In this document: one piece after another, positions 1-13,000 of the stretch
Numbering within the stretch: position 1 is the stretch's first letter
How the letters are laid out: the number at the start of each line of letters is the position of its first letter
Assembly (NCBI GenBank): GCA_035041965.1
Contig: JAPYMA010001130.1
Location: 92,691-156,690 of the forward strand
DNA from: Anisakis pegreffii
Lineage: Eukaryota; Nematoda; Chromadorea; Rhabditida; Anisakidae
Length of the DNA stretch: 64,000 nt
Direction of reading: 5' to 3'
Notes under the pieces: generated by a model
Database searches by the model: none
The model's input: the letters and a program-made list of their open reading frames with translations, nothing else
What the model was told of the DNA's origin: nothing
Program-made: the position numbers and the translations under genes

Positions 1-1070
1 TTCAGCGAGTTGTTTTTCATTCTCAAATCCACTGGAGGACCCGTGAGGTAAAGAATCAAACGATTGTGCGGATAGAGACGTTGACGTTGCTTGATTAGAA
101 TGTTCGATGGAAGGAGCGGTCAACGTGGTGGACGTTACAGGTTCCGTTGCGAGACGTTCAACAGTTGCCGTTTCAGGAGATTCAACAATTTCAGTGATGG
201 AGGAAACAGTATCGTTGTTAATAGAGGGTGGTTGAGTGACATTGAGTTCAGTCGATTCCGATGATTTACTCGCACTTTCTGTGCTTACTACTGCTACTGA
301 TACGGTTTCTTGAACCGAAGCAACATGCTCGAGACTCGACTCGCTCTTCTCAGGATTCGTAACGGTTGGCACTTCAGCGTCAATCGCTCCATTTTCGGAG
401 GTGAGCGCAGTCACTGGATAAGTTATGCTAGGTTCTGGAAACGAAATGCTCTCCGCTGTCGTTTCATCTGCTATCTCGGATGGTAACATTTTATCAGGAT
501 GCGTGATGTAAATGCCACTTGTTGCTGTTTCCTTTCCTGCCCCGGATGTTAACATTGCATCAGGATGAGTTAAGTAGGTTGCTTGGAGATCCGTAAGAGT
601 ACTATCTGGTGAAATCACAAATTCAGTGGTTGCTGGTCCAATAGTGGATGGCAATGCGGATTCAATTGGCTCTCGGGGTCGGTGACCTACATTCAAACCT
701 GACTCGTGTGAAGGAAGAATATGACCCTCTGTGAGTCCCGATTCATCTTCAGGGTTTTCTCCATTTATCCCAGGAAATGCACTTCCGTCATCTACGTTTG
801 GAGTTTCTAATTCAGAAGTAACAAGTGTCCGGTCAAGGTCCCAATCGGGTTTTCCTGATGTTGCCGAGGATAGCAGATTATCTTCAGTTGTCTTCTGATT
901 GTTCGCGTCATCCGTGTCAAATGGTGAACGCGGGGTTTCTGCGCCACTCGAAGGCATAACTGCGATAGTTGTTTGAAGAACCGCTGAACTGTCGGTTTGC
1001 AAACCATCAGTGTAGATTCCATCATTTGGATTGACCGTCTGAATTGCGAAAGTTTCTTCAGGAGGAGATT
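1..1070 (-). other. Exon 52 (partial, runs off the window) of the giant gene
   Basis: The acceptor at 1071-1073 (TTTCAG) follows the mucin exon and restores the frame (phase 1). The frame is open for all 1,070 nt to the window edge. It encodes Ser/Thr/Pro/Glu-rich, non-repetitive sequence with two short related blocks near 'THPDAMLTS' and 'THPDKMLPS'. There is no stop codon and no transmembrane segment, so the C-terminus and any membrane anchor lie to the left of the window. Confidence 0.8.
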
Positions 1071-4000
1071 CTGAAATTGCTTTTCATAAACATGTCAAGA
1101 ATGGATGTTGCTAAACACTATGATTGGTCGAAACAAGAGCTTTTGTGAAAAAACACAGAATCTAAAAGTATGGAGCTGAATCGCGGTTATAAATCCAACA
1201 ATGACGCCTGACTGCCACTAACTAGATCAAGAAATCATCTGACAACTCCACTTAGAAGTATTTCCTCGCATGACTTAGATCAAATGCAATCAACTAGAAA
1301 TTTGACAGGTAAGGGTATCGATAAAGGAAACTTTATCAATTGTTCCTCAGCTTCTCATAAAGTTTGAAATAGCTTCTGAACAATTCGAAGTAGATTTTTT
1401 AAAGTGAGAAACCAACAAAACACAATGATAAAGTTTCGTGGGTTTTGTATGTTTTGTAGGTTTTTCACTAGTTGATCATTCAAAACTATTAAACAATACC
1501 TACAATCGGTCGAATTCTCAGAAGGTAATGAACTGTTTACTTGTTATAGTGAAAGGTGAATGGGATGCAGTTTGAAAATGCGATGAAATCAGTGATGGTT
1601 GCACTGCAGTACTGAATTTGGTGGATAATTCCGCACTGGACTGTTGATGTTCCACATTTGCCGATGCAGTCAAATTGGGATTTGTTTGTTGTACAGAGCT
1701 GGTAGAGTTGCTGGCTTCAATCGGACGAAACCACGTACTCGTGAGTGGTAATTCTTTAGTGACTATAAATGACTGAAACGGTGAGTGGAAAGTAGATTCT
1801 AGCTGTGAGCCATCGGAACCCTTCATCGTTGAATGTGCTGATCTTGGAACGGTGACTTCGGATGTTTGCCTTGAGGAAGTCGCGTAGTTCTCATTGCTAA
1901 ATTCTGTGCTGTCCGTTATGGGTAGTTCTTTAGCCGGAAACAATGGTTGGGACGGTGAGGGGAGCGTTGATTCTAACAGGGAGTCGTCGGAGCCCTTTAC
2001 CGTAGAATGCGTTGATTTTGAGACAGTGACTTCGGAAGCTTGCCATGGAGTAGACATTAACCTCACACTGCTAAGTTCTTCGCTGCCTGTCGTGGGCAAT
2101 TCTTTAGTAGGGAAGAATGGTTGTAACGGTGAGTGGAGCGTAGATTCTAGTTGAGAGCCATCGGAACCCTTCATCGTTGAGTGTGCTGACCCTGAGACAG
2201 TGACTTTGGATGTTTGCCTTGGAGAAGTCGCGTAGTTCTCACTGCTAAATTCTGTGCTTTCCGTAATGGGTGATTCTTTAGTCGGGAAGAATGGTTGGAA
2301 CGGTGAGTGGGGCGTAGATTCTAACAGAGAGCCATCGGAACCTTCAAGCGTAGCATGCGCAGACTTTGAGACAGTGACTTCGGATGCTTGCCCTGGAGAA
2401 GTCGTGTACTTCTCATTGCTAAATTCTGTGCTGCCTATCGTGGGTGATTCTTTAGTCGAGAAGAATGGTTGGAACGTTGAAGGGAGTGTAGATTCTAGCT
2501 GGGAGCCATCGGAACCCTCCATAGTAGAATGTGCTGACTTTGGGACAGTGGCCTCGGATGTTTGCCCTGGAGAAGTCGTGTACTCCCTTTGGCTAAATTC
2601 TGTGCTGCCTGTCATGATTAATTGCTTAGTCGGGAAGAATGGTTGGAACGGTGAGTGGGGCGCAGATTCTAGCAGGGAGCCATTGAGACCTTCGAACGTA
2701 GCATGCGCTGACTTTGAAACAGAACCTTCGTATGTTTGCCCTTTAGAAGTCGTGTACTTCCCATTGCTAAATTCTGTGCTGCCTGTCGTGGGTGATTCTT
2801 CAGTCGGGAAGAATGGTTGGAACGGTGAGTGGGGCGTAGATTCTAGCGAGGAGCCGTCGGAACCCTCAAGCGTAGCATGCGCAGATTTTGAGACAGTGAC
2901 TTCGGATGCTTGCCCTGGAGAAGTCGTGTACTTCCCATTGCTAAATTCTGTGCTGCCTGTCGTGGGTGATTCTTTAGTCGGGAAGAATGGTTGGAACGGT
3001 GAGTGGGGCGTAGATTCTAACAGAAAGCCGTCGGAACCCTCCACTGTAGAACGCGTTGACTTTGAGACAGTGACTTCGGAAGCTTGCCATGGAGTAGACA
3101 TGTACTTCCCATTGCTAAATTCTGTGCTGCCTGTCGTGGGTGATTCTTTAGTCGGGAAGAATGGTTGGAACGGTGAGTGGGGCGTAGATTCTAACAGAAA
3201 GCCGTCGGAACCCTCCACTGTAGAACGCGTTGACTTTGAGACAGTGACTTCGGAAGCTTGCCATGGAGTAGACATGTACTTCCCTTTGCTAAATTCTGTA
3301 CTGCCTGCCGTGGGTGATTCTTTAGTCGGGAAGAACGGTTGGAACGGTGATTGGGGCGTAGATTCTAGCAAGGAGCCGTCGGAACCCTGAAGCGTAGCAT
3401 TCGCATTCTTTGAGACAGTGACTTCGGATGCTTGCCCTGGAGAAGTGGTGTACTTCCCATTGCTAAATTCTGTGCTGCCTGTCGTGGGTGATTCTTTAGT
3501 CGGGAAGAATGGTTGGAACGGTGAGTGGGGCGTAGATTCTAACAGAAAGCCGTCGGAACCCTCCACTGTAGAACGCGTTGACTTTGAGACAGTGACTTCG
3601 GAAGCTTGCCATGGAGTAGACATGTACTTCCCTTTGCTAAATTCTGTACTGCCTGCCGTGGGTGATTCTTTAGTCGGGAAGAATGGCTGGAACGGTGATT
3701 GGGGCGTAGATTCTAGCAAGGAGCCGTCGGAACCCTGAAGCGTAGCATTCGCAGACTTTGAGACAGTGACTTCGGATGCTTGTCCTGGAGAAGTGGTGTA
3801 CTTCCCATTGCTAAATTCTGTGCTGCCTGTCGTGGGTGATTCTTTAGTCGGGAAGAATGGTTGGAACGGTGAGTGGGGCGTAGATTCTAACAGAAAGCCG
3901 TCGGAACCCTGAAGCGTAGCATTCGCATTCTTTGAGACAGTGACTTCGGATGCTTGTCCTGGAGAAGTGGTGTACTTCCCATTGCTAAATTCTGTGCTGC

Positions 4001-7000
4001 CTGTCGTGGGTGATTCTTTAGTCGGGAAGAATGGTTGGAACGGTGAGTGGGGCGTAGATTCTAACAGAGAGCCGTTGGAACCCTCCAGTGTAGAATGCGC
4101 TGACTCTGACATGGTGACTTCGGTAGTTCGCCATGGAGTATTCGTGTACTTCCCGTTGTTAAATTCCGTGCTACCTGTCGTTTTCAAAAACGACGACTGC
4201 TCCAACGAAAATGTTGTCGACACAGTAACTGCTGTATTTGGTGATGTGACCATAGAAGTTAGTGCAACCGGCTCTTCCGGTTGGTCTATTACCGAACTGG
4301 TTAAGTATTCGATCGTTGTGGAAGCAAACGGTTCAGACAAAATTGATTCCTGTACTCTTGTGGACATTGTTGAGGTTCCGCTCTGACCTGTAGTGGTTTT
4401 GGATGGTGAAGGAGAAACCCCTGATTGTTCAAATGGTGCTGTCAGCATAGCGGTGTCGGTAGTTTGAAAGTTGTTGCTGGATTCGTCATCAGTGGGAATT
4501 ATCCAAGTAGTGACTGAAGTCGGTGTAGTGACTGGCAACAGATCAGGTAAGTGAGATGTGATCGCATTCGAAGTGGATACGGAGGGTGAGAAAGTGAATG
4601 AAACATGGGCTGAAGTATGATTGTGGAGTGAAGGTGTAAGAAACTGTGCAGGAGATGTGCTAATTGAGACCATCGCAGAGGGTGGTGAAAAACTGATTTC
4701 TTCCGAAGAATGAGAGTGATAATTGTGATTTGGAGAGTTCAATATATCTGCTGGATGAAATTGACTGAAATCATCCGCTCTGGATAGGGTGCTCGATAAT
4801 GCATTTGAAGTGGTTGTATTGTAACCATTCAAGCTGTGACTATTCGTTACATAATGTGCTGAGTTGGTTGACAGGAAAGACTGAGTTGCAGAGAATGTGG
4901 AAATTTCATTAGATTGTCCACCTTGTTGCATAAATTCTGTTGCAGTTGTCAATTTCAATGTAGAGATATCAGTTCTCTCAATTGCTGAAATAAAATAGCC
5001 AAATTCCAGTGTAAACGATTGATATCAGTATTCAAAGCTGCTCGAATTCGAAAAATATACGTTAAAAATGGAATCTTTTCATTGCAAAATCAATGAATAT
5101 TCTTACTCTTCTCATCCTATGCAATTTCGTCACATTCATTCAGTGAAGCAATGGAAGGCATCAAAATTGGCAAGTTCAGGTTCTTGTCAGGAATCAAATT
5201 ATAAAGTGATAATGAGAAGTGTACATTAGTGTAGTTTAAGAGTGGAAGACGGACAGCTACATATTGCATATGAAGTCGTTGATCGACCATATAAGAATTG
5301 TAGACATCAGAAAACCCTACCTGAAGAATGCTCTAAACGATCCGTATCCGTGGTTGGTGCAATATCCGAATTGGAATTGAGATCATCGCCTTCTGTTGAA
5401 ACCTTAGCGACCTCTGCTTCTTCAGAAGCACCTGATGCACTGGATGGATGTGTGGTGAAGGCTACTGGTGCTGTTAGTTTGCGATTCGTTGAATCTGTTC
5501 GCGATTCTGAAGGACTTGCAGGATTCAACGTGGTTGGTTCGATTATTGAAATTGATTGCTGTGAGAAGCGATCCGAGGAGGTAAAATGTTCGCTTGATAT
5601 CGAACCATATGCATCGAATGTTGATGGTGGTGTTGATTGGCGATTCGCTGAATCTGTTCGCGATTCTGAGAGATCTGCAGGATTCGAACTACTTAGTTCG
5701 GAAATTGAAATTGGTTGCTGTGAGAAGTGGTCCGAAGGGGTCCCTTGTTCGCTTGATATCGAACCATGTGCATCGAATGTTGACGAGGTTGCAAACGGAT
5801 GACGAGTGGAGTGGTATGAATGACCAGGAGCGAACGAATCATTTACATGCAGTAGGGGCTGAAGTGATTCGATGTCGTCAATTTTGTCGCATTCGCGCTG
5901 ATCACTGCTGTCCGACAGAATCGCAACAGAAATAGCCGTTTGTCTGCCCTGCTGATCTCTTGCCACTGCGGTCACACAATACGAAGATTGCTCACGGGGT
6001 AATTCTTTCTCGACGATGATCTCTCCTTAAAAATCGAAAAATTACTATGTCCTCAAATAGTCAAGCAAAAAATTAAGCAAATCTAATCATTTCAGCAATC
6101 TACAATTTCCAAAATTACAGATTTACATACAGTACGCATACTGTGACTGCCACAGTTTACGGACGATAAATTGATCATTCAGCGAAAAATTGTTATTTTT
6201 CTAATGGAAAGATAATGCTGAAATCAAAAAACAGCTGATGAATTCGATTTAAGACAGTTATGGGAACAATATCTTTTTTTTCTGAATTTACCGACAGTAT
6301 TGAACTTTTCGAGAAGTAGATCTCAAAAGCGATTAAAATATCATAGCTATTTAATTGTTAATCGTTATTGGATTAGAAAAGCATCGAATTTTGAGCAATT
6401 CAAAATTCTGCACTCTTCTCTATGACGTCCAAAAGTGCTAGAGAAATTCGGATTCCTGATATTATCAGGTGGAAATTTTAAAAGTATCACAATTTTCATC
6501 TAAATGCAGAATCGCATAAGGATTGGACGGTTTTTTAATACGAAGTTAAGAATGATTTGAAATTTTTTCGAAAAATGATGGGAATGTCACGTGTTAAAAA
6601 GAGTCATCAATTTCTCACCAGTATCAGGGCGAATGGCGAAATATTTCGAAGCGTCATCGTCCGCATAAAGCTCATAAGTGAGTTTCGAATTCGATGGTGA
6701 AGTGGCCGCAATCTTTGCGACAACACTGCCGACGATAGGCCAATTTTGTCGTACGAGTGGCACTCGATAAAGTGGAAACTCGAACACTGGAGCCAAAAAG
6801 TACTCCGGATTTCCGTAGATCACTTCATAGATGAGGGTGCCTTTAGCTGCTGACGGGTAAACATCAACGAATCGCATCATCTTCTGCAAGAAGAAATTTT
6901 CATTCTCTCAAGATGAGCGCCATGAAAAATAATCAGCTTTTTCAGATGATATGTATTGAGACACCACTGATCAGGTTCGAAATTCCACACGGCTGCTTCA

Positions 7001-10000
7001 CGCGGTTATATCGGAAACTGAGCAGTGTGAAATTCGTGAGTGGAGAATCGTCTGAATAATCCTAATCAACGTTCACGAATAAGTTGAATTTTCGGAATTT
7101 TCAAGCTAGATCGACGAATTTATCATGGCTGGCTTACTGAAAGTTTTGATGTAGACGAGAGAATTCAACTACCTTTCCATTCGTTGACGAAGTCCATACA
7201 TTATCGAGATCAATCAAGCGTTGACGTAATGAACCATCAATGCCAACTTCATCAACTCGCAACACCTCGAAATCGTCAGGCATATTGATCGGATAGTCGA
7301 CACTTCCAAACAAAGATGCTTCACTGTAAGCTTCAGTTGACGGCCGAAATGCGACTGTTTGCCGAATGAACGGTTTGCCATCAGTTGAACCATTTTCTTC
7401 ATTCATCTGGATAATGAACATTTTAGCTGACAAATTGACAGATTGATTTTGCGAAAAAAAAAGATCTGATCGATTTCATAACTGTAAATGATTGAAAAAT
7501 AATGTTGGAAGTTGAAAAACACCAAAAATTTGCAAGAGAACCTCTGAAGAAATAAGCGGGACAGCATAATGTAACGACGATGTGCTGATCTCGAAGTAGT
7601 AATTTGCATTCGGCGACGAGGCTAACGACACGAGTAATGCGTCTGAGGAAATATAATCTTGAATAAGAAATGCGCGTGAGTCTTCCAGCGAAATCAATTT
7701 TCCATCGACTGAAACCGTGATGGTCATATCGCGAAGAGATGCATTCTGAAAATTACTTACAAATCACTGAACAAGCGATAAAACAAACAAATAATTGGAT
7801 CGTATTTCGGGAAAACAGTAGTTTAGTTTTCGGGGCGAACTATTTCTCGGTGGCAGACCACATTTATTTGCCCAAAGAAACGATTCATCGGATTCAGTGA
7901 TTGTAATCCCCTAATCAGAGACTCTTCAACTACTCCTGAAAATAGTCACTTCGGCAGAGTAACTGTAATCTCAGAACAAAGATCTGCCGGTAGTCCATTG
8001 CTTAAAAATTTTCGAGTACTTTCTTTCGGAATCTTGCCTACATTTATAGAGTCACAAAGGAATCAGAAACAGCAAACCTGTACTGGAGTAGAGATGTTAT
8101 AAAAAATGTTGGTTGTTGCCCCCGAACGAATATGATTTAGTTCTATTACCGGATCAACCGTGCTTTCATTGCCGTTCACTGCAATGGAATCCAGTTTGTA
8201 TGGTAGCGATGCCGCAACGTTGTCATCCGAAGAAACAAGTATACGTGTTTCCTCGATCCTCAGATTTCGGAGCTCGGAATAGCTGAAAATTAGACGAGTC
8301 TGAAGAATAGGCCTCCTTAAGTCAGTTGTTTTAAGCAGCAAATTGAAAAACCTTCCAAGAGCACTAATCGTAAGCGAATCAATGAAAAGTGAAAGTTTTG
8401 ACCTGCGTGAAATGCCATTTGAGCAAATAATGAGCTACACTATATTTCCTCTTGAATACCAAAATGATGAAAATTTCCAAGAAAGGACAATCCATGACTT
8501 TGCTAGAGGACAATTCTGAGGAACTCTTCGGAATCATCCGGTGGATATTTTTGAAATGAACTCTCAAAATGTACCCGGTGTTCATTAGAGCGATCATTGC
8601 GTTGAATGGCTTCGCCTCATTGTGCTGACTGTCATCAGCAGATGACGAGAGTTTTGGTGATACAAAATAGTAAATTTTAAGCGACGATCTTGGTTGGATG
8701 AGCACTGGAGCTGTTTCTAGACGTTGCACATTCGGTCTTCCATCGACAAAAAATTTCACAATTAGAATGACCTGAAAACGAATTGTAATCAACGATCAAT
8801 TGTACGAGGACACCGTATCTCAACAGCAAACTTCTAGATGTCTTTAATGATCAATGCGGAGCTTGTTCGGCATCAGTTAATTAGTGTCATTTGTTAGATG
8901 AAATACTGAATTTCCGTGAGGTCATCGTAGTAATTTGTTATTGTCAAGCGTGTAACTGAAGAGATTCTTTTCTACCAGCTATGATGAAGATTATCTTTTT
9001 TTTTACCACATGACCATCTACTTTACCGCAACAACTTTCTGCATCGAATTCCTTCTGAAAATCGACCGATTCAATAACATTAGGCTGTATAAAAAAATTT
9101 CCTACTGCTGGATTGACCTGATATCGTTCAACGCGAGTGAGACGAGAATTTTGTACGGGCCGCACGATCCACTGAGCCGAAAACGATGAATTCGGACGTA
9201 GGTGTGAATCGCCGTCCAACGTTCGAATTCCTTCAAAGGTAAGCGGTCCAATGCGGAACTGAATCAGAGTGGTTTCTGGTCGGTCTCGGAGCATTTCCAG
9301 TGACACACGTACATTCGTTAGGAGAACGTTCTGAAGAGAGTTTAATATCACTGCATTATTGAATGCGATGGAAGTAGAATTCAATAGGCAGCTGATAGTT
9401 CGAGGACGGCTACATTCCACTCTAACTCATCCAGTTGCTCCGTTGAACGAATACGCTAGATGACCAACCTTCTTATTTTCGATTCTAAGTTTCACAATAA
9501 ATTCGTTGTTTTCGACCGGTTCCGATGGAATTATGAGTGCATATGCAACTGCACATTCACCATCCTCGTTGCTGGCCGATGGAAACCCTTGTGAAGGATG
9601 TGTATCAGCTAAGAGACGACCGATGTGATCGTGGAGCAGCGAAAATGGATCGTTTGCACCATACTGAAAGGATGATCTTTCACCAAAACATTCACAAATA
9701 CGATCATGAAAAAGATCCGAAAGCAAATATAATTCAGTGAAGCAAAGATAACACACTGAATAAATTGAATAAATAACATCCTCTTCATGGAATCAACAAT
9801 TCGAAACTCCATCAAAATGAGTTCACCAGCAACTGGTGATCACACCGATGATATATTTCAACTGCCAACAACTATCCACAATCTTTAAATTTTGATCAGT
9901 GACCGGGTTTACAAAATATTCTGAATATAAATTTAGTGCCTCAACAATTACCTGTCGAGTGAGCGATTTCAGACGATCTGAGTAAACCACCAGTTTGCGT

Positions 10001-13000
10001 GCGTTAGCGAATGAAATCGCCGATGCATTCGTTTCAGTGAGCGGATCAATTTGTCCTGATTCCCACAGCTGGACCGTTGCATTCCATACAGCGATAAGCT
10101 CCTCACCAGCTTGACTGTCTGCAAATGATAAACTTTTCAATAAGTGTAATTAAAACAAGTGAAAAATTTCTTCAGCGATTTCAAATTCAACGTCGAATCG
10201 AACAAATGAACAAAAACTCACTACCTTTGAATGAAAGCAGCTCTTTCGTTGTGATCAAACGTCCACCATCTGATGGATCTGCGATTGATTCAAAAAACTT
10301 GTTGAACCATTTACTGGATTTAATATTGGCGAAGTAATTCGATGGTAAAACCACCTGAAATGATTACGTTACATAACTCTATGATATTATCTTCAACATT
10401 TCAAAAGTCACGAGAAAACTGTTTATTCACTGCGAAACAGCTCGCATGATCTGAATTGAAACATGCTGATCTGAATAGTCGTAATTTCGCCGATCATCAC
10501 CAACCTGTAGTTGCTCGAAGAAATCCGAATATAACGCAGCCATGTTAACGGCTTGTATTTCGAGTGAGTTGATTGCTGGAAAATAATGTTGCAAAGCACC
10601 ACCGTACCGGTTTTTCACCTTTAACATCTTTAATGAATTGATTGCTTTGCTTGACATACAATAAAAATCTCTACAGTCACAGTTAAATGCGAGATAATCA
10701 TTCTATTAATTTCAACGAAATTCATAATTCTCTGATCTTATACATGGACCATTTTTCACATTTGTCCCAAACATAGCTACGTAAACATGAGAGTCTTCTT
10801 CCACAATCTATCGGAATAAATTTCGATTTCGATAAGGGTAATCACTGAAACATACAGAAGTGTTACCCAACATCGAAAGAATTGCTGGAGCCGCACGACG
10901 ACGTCGAAGCATCGGACACCGACTGTCAAGAGCAGATGCGCACCTGAAGTAATGTGGCATAAAGTACAGATGTAGCTGTTCAAGCCGAGAATGATTCAGA
11001 ACCAACAAGGATGTCAGAACAGGCATTGTCGCAGTTTTTCTTGTGAAACGCCGTTTAGAACTTGGTAATGAGAAAATTCGGTTCCTCAGAAGGCTACGGT
11101 TCAATTCAAATGCATCAACAAGAAATGATGACACAGAAAAGTCATGAAGAAATGAAAATTCGACCTGAATCAACGTTCATGAATGATTCGAACTTTCGAC
11201 TGACGGTACTCTGCAGTCACACAGCTATTAACTTTATATACTGGATCGAAAAAAAGCTATGTTAGACTAACATAATCGATTTTTGCAGCCTCTGGAAATC
11301 CACGTTCACAGCATTGCAGTTGGCGATGAGTAGTATGAACATTGCGATCGAATCCAGTGATACTGTATCGTCCGGAACTAGCTTCCAAGAGGGACCGCAC
11401 ATTGTTGCCGAGACGTACTGCTTACGACAGCGTTCACGGGCGTTCGATGCGCAATTGCATTGAATTTCACTTTTAGTCCATAGTGACGACTGTTTCAGTG
11501 TTGAGCTTGGTCCCACTGAAAATCAGAAGATAATTCAAACTGTCATAGAAGCCACTGGTTCACTCAAAATTGATCACATATAGATTAATGAGAGTCCAGT
11601 TACGATGATCCGTGATGAAGATAAACAAGGTAAGAAGTATTTTTTGACCATCAAACTTGAAAGCTCGACTTTTCAATCTAAGTCGGAATCGAACAGAATT
11701 CCTCGATTTCTAGAGCTTCTGCAACGATTGAGAGAGCAGTTCTCACATTTTAATCGCCTGATTCTGAACTGTTCTGTTTGATTACAGGAGACGTCGAAAA
11801 AAATTACAGTAACCTTCGCATATGTTAGCATCGCTTAACGCATGTCGATCATCAACAATCAGCAATGCGTATCGTAAATAATTCGAAATCGACCGGGGCA
11901 TCGTATAGTAATACGGCACACGGATTGAATACACATTGCAACGTTTATCAGTGATATTCGTTGTGCGCTGTGTCAGCTGCATAGACGTGCGATATCCATC
12001 GTGAAGACCTATGCCATTCCGTATACCGTCCTAAAATGTATCACATCAGCAATTCGAACTTATGCAGTGTGAAAATATTCGTTGCACTCTGACTCAGCAG
12101 AGTATCGTCTTCATAGATTTTCTGAGATTCTGAAGCTCCGTTCACCAGTTCTTGCCTTATACTCACACGTTACAAGACATAATTATGCCAAGCCTAAGCT
12201 TCTCCTGGTTACGCTATCGAAACTTTGAACAATAAGCTTGGAAAGATGTGACCGACGGTGAGACTGACGCAAAATCTAACCAGTATGAGACGAAATGGGA
12301 GGGAATAATCATCGATCATGAACGGTGGCACCATGATGATGGCTTCTGATGAACCACCAATATTCTCAGCAACAAATGAATAGTTTTTGCTTCCAGATTC
12401 TGGAACGATGAACGATCCTGGACTGAGTCGTAGCACTGGCAGAGGTACCTGGTAAGTTCAAAAATGCAGAAAAGTGAATGACAAAACGTAATAGTGAGAC
12501 CATTCATGGATGAATTGGAACTTCAAAGTATGCTCTTCAAATGGAAGAATCTTGATCTCCAATTGTGCTCTGATAGTGAGTGCAAGATGGATTTCAAAAT
12601 CAGTTCGCAATTATACATTTCAAGCTATCTGAAAATGAATAACGTAAGTTGAAACAGGGATTTGTTCCTTACAGCAGTTTGTTTTTCAATTTCATCCACT
12701 AGTAATTGCTTATCACTTGTGATGATTGGAACAAACGGGAAAGCTAGCGGTAGAAGCACCGTTATTGAAGTGTTGACGGGAGAAGCCTGAAAACTCATTA
12801 AGTGTTGTCATATCTTCACCATATAATATCGATCATTCACAGAGCAAAACAATTTATAAGCAATTTGTCAGAACTGTTGGCTTCGATTATAAAGCATCAT
12901 GAAAAAAAGAGTCTTTTCGACATCGACTATCAAACACGGGAAATATATTCGACTAATTAAAACATTGAATATTCTGAAATGATTCAGAGGATCAGCATTA

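Noticed and set aside
2254..4386. Plus-strand open frames of 378, 106 and 148 codons
   Set aside because: They are antisense shadows of the in-frame 174-bp mucin repeat; composition and splice signals support the minus strand.
6965..6990. GGTTCGAAATTCC resembling a tRNA B-box on the plus strand
   Set aside because: Spacing has one extra base and no cloverleaf can be drawn; it lies in an intron of the giant gene.
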